Assembly: GCA_954871525.1 (NCBI GenBank)
Contig: OX940863.1
Location: forward strand, 26,548,001 to 26,612,000
Length of the DNA: 64,000 nucleotides
From: Parietaria judaica
Taxonomy: Eukaryota; Streptophyta; Magnoliopsida; Rosales; Urticaceae
Reading direction: 5' to 3'
Shown here: positions 46,228 to 56,986 of the stretch, in pieces
How positions within the stretch are numbered: position 1 is the stretch's first letter
Layout of the letters: every line of letters starts with the position of its first letter
Notes under the pieces: generated by a model
What the model saw: only the letters and a program-made list of their open reading frames with translations
The model's database searches: none
What the model was told of the DNA's origin: nothing
Translations under genes and position numbers: made by a program

Positions 46228-49117
46228 TGTTGGGAATCACGTCTCGGATTCCTGTAATATTATCACGAATTGAGCCTCCGAACCGTTCGGGTAACATTTA
46301 AAGTTTAATTTTAAAGTGGAATAACTTGTTATCCGTTCAACGGTCCGGATATCGGATAATAACCATTTCACAAGATCTGATAAATATTATGTAATTTAAT
46401 ATTCATATATCATTATTAATAATCTAGTCATAATAGGAAATAAATAGAAAACAGTAAATGGTTGCATTTATTAACCCAATGCATAAGGCCTTACCTCTAT
46501 TGATGACTTCCGGCTGCGCGTTCTGAATCGGGCAAGGCTCCGCCGGTGCTGAGGGAAACTCCCGTGATCTTCAGGGATATTCTCCTGGAATCCTCGTACC
46601 GAAGCGTGGGCTTCGCCGGCAGGACTCCGTCGCAAAATTTTAACTGATGGTTCTTTTTAAGCTTCCGGAGAAATAGTCTCCTAAGCCGAACCAGAAAAGA
46701 GAGATCAGAGAGAAAATTCGCAGACTGTGAGGAAGAGGGAGAGTTCGAATTTTTCTCTGGGGAAAGGTGTGAAAAATGTGTAGAATGAGCCTCCTATTTA
46801 TAGGCTCAAACCGTAACCGAATTGGAGAAATTCCCTCCCTAAAATTCGAATTCCATATATTAAATATAATTAATTATCTTAATCCAATGGTCCAGATTTA
46901 ATCTCATCTAAATCCAATGGACATAATTAATTAGGGATTTAATTAAATAAGAAAGATTAGGATAAAATCAAAAATCCAATCTTATCTTATTATCTTTATA
47001 AAATTTGAATTATCCTATATATTTATAATAAAATTCGAATTTATTATCATCTAGATCCAACGGTTGAGATAAATCTTTAAACCGATCTAATGGACCAAAT
47101 TAATTTAGGATAAAATCAAATATAAAAAGATTTAAAGAAAACAATTTCGATTTTATCCTTAAATTATAATTCGAAAATTATATAAATATATATGATTAAT
47201 TAATTTTCAATCCGACGGTAAAGATTAAATCTTAGACCGATCTAACGGATATAATTAATTAACCAAATTCGAAAATTTAAACTTGGTCACCAAGTTATCA
47301 AATTCGAATTTATCAATATCCTAATCCAACGGTTGATATTAAATCATAACCGATCCAATGGATAATATTGATTTTAGGGATTTGCTAAAATACCAATACA
47401 TTTGGTACTTATGCCGCAAATTTGGAAAGACCAAATCATACCATTCGAATTTGGCTAGGGTTTCATATATGAAACCCTAATTCGAATTTACACATATATA
47501 TAAATGGGTTAATTAACGAAATACCCATTTTGTGCAAACCTTTTAAAAAACTACCCATTATGGGTAGTTTTTTACACACACAATGGGTAGTTTTTTAAAA
47601 GGTTTGACAAAAAAATGGGTATTTCGTATAATTTCCTTATATATATATACAAATATATATTTTATTTATTAATATAAATCTATTAATTATTAATTAATTA
47701 TTAATAACATATTAATAATTAAATCCAAATAATTAAATTATATTAATATTTCCTGATCTCAATATCACACATTAAAATGTCATGGTGCCACACCATCATT
47801 TAAATTCGTGACATGTGATTTAATTTCAAAGTTTATCGAACCGATCACAAACTTAGAAAATCCGAAAATCACTAACCGTAAGTTGAAATGACTCGGTTCA
47901 AAAAGCAAAGTAGATTAGAATTTAATTTCCAACAATATGGTGCTGATAGAAAATCTAAATTCTAACTTTCTTTTATCAGTTAATTTCGTGTACCAAAATA
48001 TGGTACTTTTGCCACGCTAACGATAAAACTATCTGACGTCTGCCACAGACCTTTCAGTTTTATAAGTCAAGCCAAATGATTAAAAATTATCCAGAATGTA
48101 TTTTAATCACGTACGTATCATCCGTTACGGAGCTATCCTGGGGACCATGGACCCGTATCACTTAAGCTCCAACGAACTGCTAGTTGTTCGTCAAACCTCG
48201 AAGTGATTCCACTATGGACCCGAGGCTGCACTCTTTAGTGATACGGTATATATTATTCCCTTTATAACAGCAGGGTGTCCATTGATACAATCAAATTCGG
48301 GTTATTGATCTTTCACTTGATGATCCACACACGAGCAGGCGGTTTCTACCGTTATGCCCCTCATTGCATTTTCATCCTTGACTCAGTCAGTAATATTATG
48401 AGCAACCCACTTATGGTTTCGATTCATAAGTTGCGCACGGATACCTCTCACTTCTCACCACCGACAATCAAGGGAATCATCATCACTCTGAAGAGAGCTG
48501 TGTGATGCCCATGTCTATGACCAAGCTACCCTTACTGCTGACTATCATGTTCCCAAAATAATAGTGTTGGGAACAACGATAATATATTGTGTTCTTTAAC
48601 GGTTAAATGAAAGAACAATCAAGCCAGTAGCTCGGACTCAAGATCACTCAGGACTTGGATCGAATATCCATTTGATCATCTACTAGTGACTCAACTCCAA
48701 GTTATCAGTGACGGTCTTATATGATAACTTCCGGAGTTTAAGTCAGGTCCAGTCCAGTATGAAGACACTTCATACTTAATGCACTTCTAGTGAGTGTGAC
48801 ACACACAAAATCCAGAATAGGATTATCACTTAGTCACATTAATGACCTTATACGATTAATGGGCTCCCACCCAGTTGATCAGGTCACGGACATTTTAAGT
48901 TCATTTATTATGATTATTAATTCTTCCTCACATTGACTCTGTTGTGATAATAGTAACATAATTGCATCCTTTATGAACTAAGGAATCAAACATTCTATTT
49001 TACTCTACCAGATACTATAATAAGATTATCATAATAAGCATTATCTTTATTCAACGACTTGTCATAATCTTTTACAAATGGATAAAATATCTTGTTTAAG
49101 GACACATATGTCCAACA
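46228..49117 (-). repeat. 5' LTR of copia B, about 2.9 kb
   Basis: Starts TGTTGGGAATCACG and ends CATATGTCCAACA on the plus strand, with the target duplication on its right and the primer site on its left. The length is unusual for copia, which often has LTRs under 1 kb. It carries a small foldback MITE at 47506-47636. The right part (47940-49117) has only one intact half in this window, because the partner LTR is truncated; its extent rests on the TG/CA ends and the flanking CCCTT. Confidence 0.78.
47506..47636. mobile_element. Small foldback MITE in the copia B LTR, 131 bp
   Basis: Left arm GGGTTAATTAACGAAATACC, CAAACCTTTTAAAAAACTAC; right arm is its inverted copy (GGTTTGAC, GGGTATTTCGTATAATTTCC), around a short centre. 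Same family as 25422-25553. Non-coding. Confidence 0.65.
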
Positions 49118-50109
49118 CCCTTCCCTTGCAATTGGCAGATCTCCTCGGTGCCAGTTGCCACATTTTCCCCATTTGGGGTGTCTTTGAATGTGTCAAACCA
49201 TTCCTTGACATGGCACATGTGGAATGAGCCACCGATGTCAAGTATCCATGCATCCCTCATGCTCTCGGGGACAGAGACACATAGGACCTCTGCACTTTCA
49301 TAGCCACTTTGGCTGTGTGAGACATTTGCAGAGTCCTCCATGTTGATCTGCCTCTTTTGGAAACCCTTGAACACTTTTTTTTCTGGACAATCTCTCTTGA
49401 AGTGTCCTTCCTTGTGACAATTGAAGCACTTCAAGCCAGCCTTTCCCCGGGACTTTGACCTTGACTGAGGCCTGCCCCCAAAACTCTTCTTAGTAGCTTG
49501 CCTAACTCGTGTCACTAAGCATTCTCCATGATCAGGCTTGACATTGGCTTTCTTCTTTTCAAGTTTAGAGTAAATGGCCTCGGTGACTTGACTCATAGTG
49601 AGAGTCTCCATTCCTAGCACTAGGATGTCGTAGAGAGTCTCATATTGATTCGGGAGAGACCCTAAGAGCAAAAGGGCCTTGTCTTCTTCCTCGATTTTAA
49701 CTCCATAATTTTCCAGGTCCAAGATGATCCTCTTGAAATCATCATAATGATCTTCAAAAGTTTTCCCGTGTGGCATCTTGAAAGAATACAACCTCTTCTT
49801 GAGAACTAGTTTGCTTGATAGGCTCTTCTTTGAGTAGAGTTCATCAAGCTTTTCCCGAATTCCACGAGCAGTCTTCTCGTGTGAGATTTCCCTTAGTTAC
49901 CTGTCATCTAGGCTCAGGATTAGTGCACTATGTGCCCGGGAGAAGATGTCGTTCTTCTTTTCAGCGGAGAAGAAGGTTGGTAAGTCATTCTCTTCGAACA
50001 AAGCAACTTCCACGCCTGGTTGAACCAGCATTGCCCGCACCTCCATCTTCCACAAACCAAAGTCATTCTTCCCCGTGAACTTCTCCATGTCATACTTTGC
50101 CCCTGTCAT
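49118..50109 (-). pseudogene. Copia A gag and start of protease
   Basis: Minus-strand Gag from an ATG at 50109 (MTGAKYDMEKFTGKNDFGLW) through the UBN2-type body (YSFKMPHGKTFEDHYDDFKR), the CCHC knuckle (CFNCHKEGHFKRDC) and the protease start (WILDIGGSFHMC). An in-frame stop lies at 49897-49899. The protease catalytic Asp-Ser-Gly is changed to Asp-Ile-Gly, so protease was probably inactive before copia B interrupted the gene at GKG. The reading frame resumes at 40692. Confidence 0.82.
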
Positions 50110-50251
50110 CCCTTCAGTCTCAAATTCCTTGATCGCCGAGTCTTCTAGCTGCATCACCGGAATTCTGAACTGTTCCCCGGAATCTTGGCTCTCCTCACCG
50201 GAATCTTGAACTGCTCCACTGGGTTCTTGCACTTCTTCATCGGTTTCCAGG

Positions 50252-50263
50252 GCTCTGATACCA
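50252..50263 (-). promoter_or_regulatory. Copia A primer-binding site
   Basis: On the minus strand TGGTATCAGAGC starts two bases after the 5' LTR. It is complementary to the 3' end of plant initiator-methionine tRNA, the standard copia primer. Confidence 0.88.
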
Positions 50264-50265
50264 CT

Positions 50266-51097
50266 TGTTGGGATTTAACCCACCTCAAGACTCAATCTTG
50301 GGCCAAAAACTCCAAGTCCAAACGACCAAACAGGTCCTCACAACAAGATTGTCGCACATGACACACACACAGATACGAGGTATTGAAAACGACTTGTAGT
50401 TCACTAGAGAAAACGATAGGAACCGAAACGTAAGCTTTATTCGATTTGGGTTTCAATCTGTTTCTCACTTTTACACTTCGCTTTCTCTCTCTACCTCCCG
50501 TACTCTCTCTTCTCTTCTCTCGCTCTAACCCAGCTAGGGTTTGCAGCTTCCGGCGATTCCCGACGGTGCTCCGGTGGCCGCGCGCACCCGCTCCTCCGCC
50601 TCCGAACCCGCCGAGCATGCTACGGGTCTACGACGAGCTGTCTCGCCTCAGTTAACTCGGAAGAAGCTGGCGACTGTTGTCCTTCACCTGGACGCGCGAG
50701 AGTCCTCCTCCGACACCACCATCTGAGGTAAGATCTCCGATCTGCTCTTCTTCTTCCTTCTTTTTCTTCTTGGAGAGTCTGGGTTTCTCTAGAAAACCTT
50801 TAGAGATCTAGGGTTAGCTTCTTAGGGCTTCGCGAACCCATGCGAAATCTCTCTGGATGTGTTTGTAGAAACTTCCCTCAGGGTTTTAACTGCAGGTAAC
50901 CCTTTTATCCAGTTAATTCCCCAGCCAATTACCTTGATCCATTAACTTAGGAGCTAGGCTAGTAATGTAGGTTCAGTTAACTGAATTTCCCCCAATGCTT
51001 ATTCTGTTTCTCTTTTTTATTCGGTTTTGGGAAGAGCATTCGAACTCTTCCTCCCCGGAGTGATGACGTGGCTGGTGGAGCTCACCGTGGAACAACA
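50266..51097 (-). repeat. 5' LTR of copia A, 832 bp
   Basis: Same ends as 35923-37473, without the hAT MITE and without the 122-bp block. It preserves the empty MITE target site (AGGCTAGT once, near 50956-50963). It ends against an AT repeat at 51098. Confidence 0.88.
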
Positions 51098-51500
51098 ATA
51101 TATATATATAAAACCTCACGCATTATTATTTTTTATATTTTTTTTTATAGAAAAGGGAATAAAAGGTTGATGATGCCTTGACTCATTGTGGTACTAATGG
51201 TTGAGATGATTTGTTTATCGGCTCTACTACTCTAGTGATCAGTGATCGTCTATTTCTTAGAAAAAATTTGGAATTAGTTAGACAAAATGATTGTTGTTTT
51301 ACGTTAGACATGTTGTATTGCTTAGTTTTGAGTCCTTGTTACTCATAATTTATTTAGATTATTGTAAAGCGCATTTGTCGTATTGGTACTATGCTTTTTT
51401 TGTTTTGATTTTGCAAATTAAGATATATTAGTAAATTAGAGACAAAATCATGTTACGCGACGCGTGATATTGGCTGGTCATATAAAAAACTTAATTATAT

Positions 51501-52264
51501 CGGGAAACTTCATAAAATAACACTCAATATACCACAAATTATAATCATAACTCTCAAGTTTTCATAATTCTCAAAACAATCTTTTCAAATTCATGTTACC
51601 AAAATACTCATAATACTGTCCCTTTTTTAAGACGATATATGTCCATTTTTCAGGATTAATACGTCCTGAAAAGTGGACAGTATTAGGAGTATTTTGGTAT
51701 TTGAAAGGGAAACTTGCAAAAATGGCTAAAAAAAAAACACCATAATTCAACTTTTAAACTCATATTAAAACAATACATAATTTTTAACTTTGTCCAATTT
51801 AAGACATTTTTACCCCTGATTAACATTGGGGAGGTTGTATGATTAACATTCTTGGGACAGTTTCTAATGATCCTTGGGGACAGTAATTTGAATTTAGGGG
51901 ACAGTTTTTGGTAATTTAGGGACAGTATTCTGGGCAGTTTTGTGGGAGGTTGTATGAATAACATTCTTGGGACAGTTTCTTCAGATTTTGGGGACAATAA
52001 TTTGGATTTTAGGGACAGTTTTTGATAATTTAAGGATAGTTTAGGAATTAATTAATCAGGGGTAAAAATGTCTTAAATTGGACAAAATTTAGAATTATGT
52101 ATTTTTTTAATGAGTTTAAAAGTTGAATTATGATGTTTTTTTAACCATTTTTGCAAGTTTCCCTTCGTTGTTTTGAGAATTATGAAAACTTGAAAGTTAA
52201 TAATAGAATTTGAAGTTAATAATAAAATTTGTGGTGTATTGAGAGTTATTTTAAAAAGTTTCTC
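51501..52264. mobile_element. Foldback MITE interrupted by a second MITE
   Basis: Outer arms: CGGGAAACTTCATAAAATAA, CACTCAATATACCACAAATT and CAAGTTTTCATAATTCTCAA on the left recur inverted on the right up to 52264. An inner palindrome (ACCAAAATACTC/GAGTATTTTGGT with GGACAGTATT) belongs to the same element. The right arm is split by the 457-bp element 51707-52163. No clear target duplication; termini have diverged. Confidence 0.65.
51707..52163. mobile_element. Inner MITE, 457 bp, with internal tandem duplication
   Basis: Long inverted ends of about 120 bp: GGGAAACTTGCAAAAATGG, AATTCAACTTTTAAACTCAT and AAGACATTTTTACCCCTGAT on the left, inverted on the right. The centre has two units of about 115 bp (from 51831 and 51946), each with GAGGTTGTATGA, ACATTCTTGGGACAGTTTCT and repeated GGGACAGT words. 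Non-coding. Confidence 0.68.
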
Positions 52265-55200
52265 GTTGTATCGAAAGCTAATTGCTGCGAAGTGTACTAA
52301 AAAATGTTTATATAGTAAATGAACAAGCATCGCACATTTAAAATAGGAATACATGAATATGTCACATACTATATATGTTTCCCATTTCATTTTCAACCCG
52401 GAACTTTTAGATAGAGTATATTATATTATGCATTTTTTGAATATTAAAAACCCCACAATTTTCATGCATGTTTTTTTCTTCAATCTTGGTACAACTTGAT
52501 TAGTTTAGGTAAGCAATTTAACGTCAAAACTTCTTCAACTTTCAATTAATTACTTGCATAGCATTTTCAACTTCAAAAATTACAACAAAGCTCCTTCAAC
52601 TTTCATTTTCTCGGCATCTACTTTTTTTCTTCTTCTTCTGATTATGACATCAATTATAAGATTATTAATTTTGATCATTTTACGTTTTATTTATTTATTT
52701 ATAAATAAATGGGCTTTTGTACATCAATTAATCCATTGTGGATATGAATTGTCATTTCAAATCTATTAGAAATTGTGACGTCATTTTAAACATTAAACCA
52801 TGAAAAAGGTATAGACCTGGGAATGGAACAAAGACAAAAGTGAGGGCAAGGAATGGCGAAGACAATGGCGAGCAAACAACGAAGAAGAACGACAAAAGGT
52901 TTTAGTTTTAGTTTTTTTTTTTTTTTTTTTATTAGCATGAATATTGTCCATAATGCCTTTATAAAATTAGACTTCTAATTAAGTTAAAAGATAAAATATA
53001 ACAAATGCCAAGAAAATAATTGCTGTAATTTTAAATTAAAGGGGTAAGCTACAAATAAACGCAAAGTTAAAGGGTATTGACACCAATAACCTATCTATTT
53101 ATGTGCATCTCAATCTGCTATAGCCAACGTACTCAATTCTTATCTATAAGCTGTATATCCTTTAATTTTCTTACATATTGAGACATACTGGAAGAGAGAT
53201 TCACGTGTAAACTGCTGGAATTTGAGTTTTCACGAGAAGTGGTTATAGTCAATAATTAATGTCAAATTAGTTTAAAGTGAGAGTCAATAGTTTAATGATT
53301 TTATTTAAGATTATTAATAAATTATCAATGTTACAAATTCTTCTAAGCATGTGGTTTTTAAAGCAAGTGGATAGTTAGATTAAGAGAAAATACAAGAAAA
53401 AGTACTTCGGAATAATTTAAATTCCTTGAGATATTCTTAATGTAATTTCTTAATTAATGGCATAAGTATCGAACTATTAAAATTTATCTATGTTGTTAGT
53501 GTGAGCTTAAGCAAGACTTAGTTGAGCTTATTACGATGAGTCGAGGAGTGACGAGGCGACACCGACAAGGGAGTGTCGATGGGGCATGAGATGACGAGGT
53601 CGAGAATAGCAGGAGTCGCCAAAGATAGTTAAGGAAAGTGCGAGATTTAATAAGCAAGTTCCGTTTTAGTCTTCCTATTAGTTAGGGAAGTTGAGTATTT
53701 TGAAGGGATTTGGTTGCAAGTTTTTTTTTTTCATCTTAAAATGGTGCTATCTTTTTTCTTTCTTTGAAATCATAGTTTGTATTTTCGGTTTTATTCAATA
53801 CATAGAACTGTTCTTCCATTTTCGCCTTCAAGCCCTATTCTATAGTTTCTTTTGTGTTTTCGTACAACGATCTAGGATTGGAACCAATATAACCGTTGAT
53901 TTTCACGTGTCACGCCCATATTACGCCACATTTTTGTTGTTGTATATTTTACCACCCAATTACATAAATTATTGCAGCATACATAAAGTATGGAGATTCC
54001 ATATGGTGTTTTGTTACTTTTGCCACATATTTTACATATATTATGTATAAGATAATAACTTAAGTAAAAAATATTAACTTAAACACTCATACCGTTAATA
54101 ATAACTAAAGTGTATATGCCGCAATAAATGTCAAGATAGATTGCTCGCTATTTGCATCTGATGGAGAAAATTGGAGCCAAGATTAATGAAAGAATAATAT
54201 GGAGTTATTGGTCCACCGTCCATGGCTCCTCATAGTCTGTCGTTGAAGTTCAATTCGACTATGCCCAACATTAGAAAAGAAAACCTTCGGGAGAAGGCAA
54301 GTGGTGATTAATAGTGACGTGAAGTAAAACGAGACATTTGCTACTAGTTGCTGCAAGGGGGTCTTGCTATCGTCAAGAGTTTAAGAGTCTCATGTTGTAG
54401 CTGATGTTGTAACATAGAGTGGGAACCTCTATGCTTTGAGCCTATATGCTTTACTGTTTGTAAATATCTCTTGTAATCTCTATAAGAGGATAGTCCGAAT
54501 TGCGTTAACAATAAGCCTTGGTGGCGTTGTCTTTTTTACATGCTTTTTTGGTTTCTTTTCATTTTGCACTTAACTCACGTATATCTTGCTAAACGGTGAA
54601 AAGTATGACTTAACAAAAATTGATACTTTCTTTCTCTTCAATATATATATATTGCATGTGTTCTCCGTTAATAGAATAAGACGCGCAACACGGGACATGT
54701 CATTTCGTTTATCTGATATTACTAATTATTACGTATTTTGTTAGTAAATCAATTATATATATACAATAGTCATATGATATTATATAGTTGATAATAGAAT
54801 TTGAATAACACAACCAAACATCGATTATAAATGATCATGAAAGAAATTAGGGAACATGTTTCTAGCTGTATTGGTGTATTATAATTCTCTAACAGTACCG
54901 AATAAAAATATTTAAATACAGTAACAATATGATATTAAATATCTTGTTTCTTGCTGATGTTAATTTTTTTTTTATTGAAATAATTGTTTAGTTATGTTAG
55001 TTAAAGAAGCATTTATTTCCATGTCAAATTATTTTGAGCAATTTCTCGATTAGTGACGAATCGAGGTTATTGAAAACATGAAATAACTCGAGGAATTATT
55101 CGTGTAAGAATATAAATTAACTCTTCCAAAATTGATTCACTCTCAAATTCTAGGGGTTGGCATCAATTTCTACTCTCTCTCATGAACACAAAATGTGTGA

Positions 55201-56885
55201 TTTTATATATATATATATATGAAATTAATAAATGATTAAAATAGGCAAATACAGAGGACTATATAGTTCGGCCCTTAAAGCCTTTAAGGTAAAAGTGACA
55301 ACAAAACCAAGACAATAGCGAAAATAAATAACCATATGAAAATACGAAAAAAAAAAACCAAAAAATATTCAAATGACATTGATAATAAACTTTCAGGCCT
55401 TGCGAAGTGTTGGTTGCAAAACGTATATGAATTTACACAAGTGCACGTGTCGACGAGTAATACATTGTGCAAGGCACAAAGATCGATCCCACGGAGACTA
55501 AGTCAATTTTCGTATTTATTGCGAGTTATATAAAAATAACATATCATGAGAAATTGTTGTAAAATCAAGATTCATTTAAATTGTAAACTAAAATGATGTT
55601 CAAACTGTTAATTAAAGATATTCGGAACAGGGGAGACAAGCAATTTGATAATTGATGAGAGGAAACGGTTGGGCTCATGAATTACTTCGGGTTTTACGAA
55701 TTACCGAATGTGATAGGAATGCTATTGCATTTTCTTAGTGATCTGAAAAACGACAATCACGTAGGTTCTTCCGAACTTTCGGTTGAAAACCGATTGTAAA
55801 CTAATCATTCATATTCCTATGATAAGACTACTTTACAGGTTAAAATTAAGTTCCAATTTCACGATCTACACGGAGATTAATATATTTCTATACTCATCTC
55901 AATCCTATGAACGAAATAACGAGATTAACATGTATCGAGGTTGAAATTCCATTCTAATTCAAATCTTCCGATAGCAATTAGATCTAGAGTTCTATTAAGT
56001 TGAAACAAGAAATAGAACTATGACAAAATTAAGCATTCAACCAAGAACTAAGAAAATACAAATCCCATCACAAACGATAATTCATTAATACCCTTAGTTC
56101 ATCAATCACCCAACCTTAGAAAATTAGTTCATGTTATGATAACAATAAACCGAAAATAAAGATTGGTTCAAGATACAACTCATCAAACCGAATTGAGATG
56201 ATCAAACGTGTTCAAATTGATGAATTGTGCCTTCCTCTCTTGCAATTTTCTCCTTCTCTGCTCTTGCCCTTCTCTTTCAATTCCCAGCAACTTCCCTTCT
56301 TTTTCGTCCTCTGCAGCTCACTTTTCTATTTTGCTGTCTCCTCCCTTTTATTCCTTTTTGGTGGCTGCATTATCTCCTTCATTTCAGCGGCTGCTTCCCT
56401 TCTAAATAAGAAAAAAAACTAACTAGGTTATCTTTCCTCTTTTGGGCATCATTCTCTTAGTAATTGGGCTCAATTAATAAAGCCTAATCTTAACATGTCT
56501 ATTAATTAATGCCAAAGTGGGAGAACATATAATAATACACATAAACTTGGTTCTTTTTTCTCAATGTATAACAATTTATGTGTTTATTTTCAATGTCACA
56601 CAAATATGTTCAATCATTCACAATTTATCCTGAATTGGACAATATTGTCAATTTTAGATCGAACTTTCGTTCGGGTTTAATTATTAATTCCGTAAAAACT
56701 GAATAATAACTCTATTTATCACGAAGCTATTCTCTCGAGTTTGAATTTTGTAGTACGTTGTATTTCTAAATCGGGCATCGAAGTGAAAAATTACAACCTT
56801 TTATTAATACCGTAGATATATTAATAAAGTAGATTGCATAATTTAATATCAATAAATTAATTATAGGTGATTACTACTTTATACC
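52265..56885. other. Intergenic DNA upstream of the second MGL gene
   Basis: No gene recognised. There are T-rich tracts (52910) and short frames without recognisable content. A stretch from about 55440 (GTCGACGAGTAATACATTGTG then AAAGATCGATCCCACGGAG) to 56200 has the style of a widely dispersed plant LTR-type repeat, but I could not locate both ends. Another stretch near 53500-54600 (GAGCTTAAGCAAGACTTAG; CTCTTGTAATCTCTATAAG) may be an old LTR; ends not found. Confidence 0.45.
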
Positions 56886-56893
56886 TATAAATA
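56886..56893 (+). promoter_or_regulatory. TATA box of the second MGL gene
   Basis: TATAAATA 94 bp before the ATG at 56987, matching the core promoter word of the first copy. Confidence 0.55.
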
Positions 56894-56986
56894 ATCCCTT
56901 TCAATTGTTAAGAAAATCCCATAATCACCAAAACCCTAGTTATATTTACTCTATTGCCTATCTTTCTTCATATAACAAACAACAAA

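Larger units (their letters stand above)
40698..49117 (-). mobile_element. Ty1/copia element B, nested in copia A, 8.4 kb
   Basis: CCCTT at 40693-40697 and 49118-49122 is the 5-bp duplication. Removing the segment and one copy brings the two halves of the copia A gag/protease frame back into register, which fixes the boundaries. The right (5') LTR spans 46228-49117 (TGTTGGGAATCACG...TATGTCCAACA). The left (3') LTR is cut short at about 41954. The primer site TGGTATCAGAGC is at 46214-46225. Gag is intact (43559-44395) and part of RT remains (41955-43146), but protease and integrase are missing. LTR overlap shows about ten differences over 1.25 kb by eye, so insertion was recent. It is a non-autonomous, internally deleted copy. 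Confidence 0.88.
35923..51097 (-). mobile_element. Ty1/copia element A (outer), 15.2 kb with nested insertions
   Basis: LTRs at 35923-37473 and 50266-51097 begin TGTTGGGATTTAACCC and end CCGTGGAACAACA on the plus strand. The element reads on the minus strand, so the right LTR is the 5' one. ATATA flanks both sides (5-bp duplication, but in AT-repeat sequence). Next to the 5' LTR is TGGTATCAGAGC (primer site for initiator-Met tRNA), and a purine tract AAGGTGGAGAT abuts the 3' LTR. Gag, protease, integrase, RT and RNase H remnants follow in copia order with stops. A hAT MITE interrupts the 3' LTR and copia B interrupts the gag-protease part. Gag and pol resemble the Tork/Tnt1-like group (tentative). 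Confidence 0.88.

Noticed and set aside
55440..56200. Possible LTR or large non-autonomous retroelement (GATCGATCCCACGGAG region)
   Set aside because: The style is familiar from dispersed plant repeats, but neither both ends nor coding sequence could be identified.
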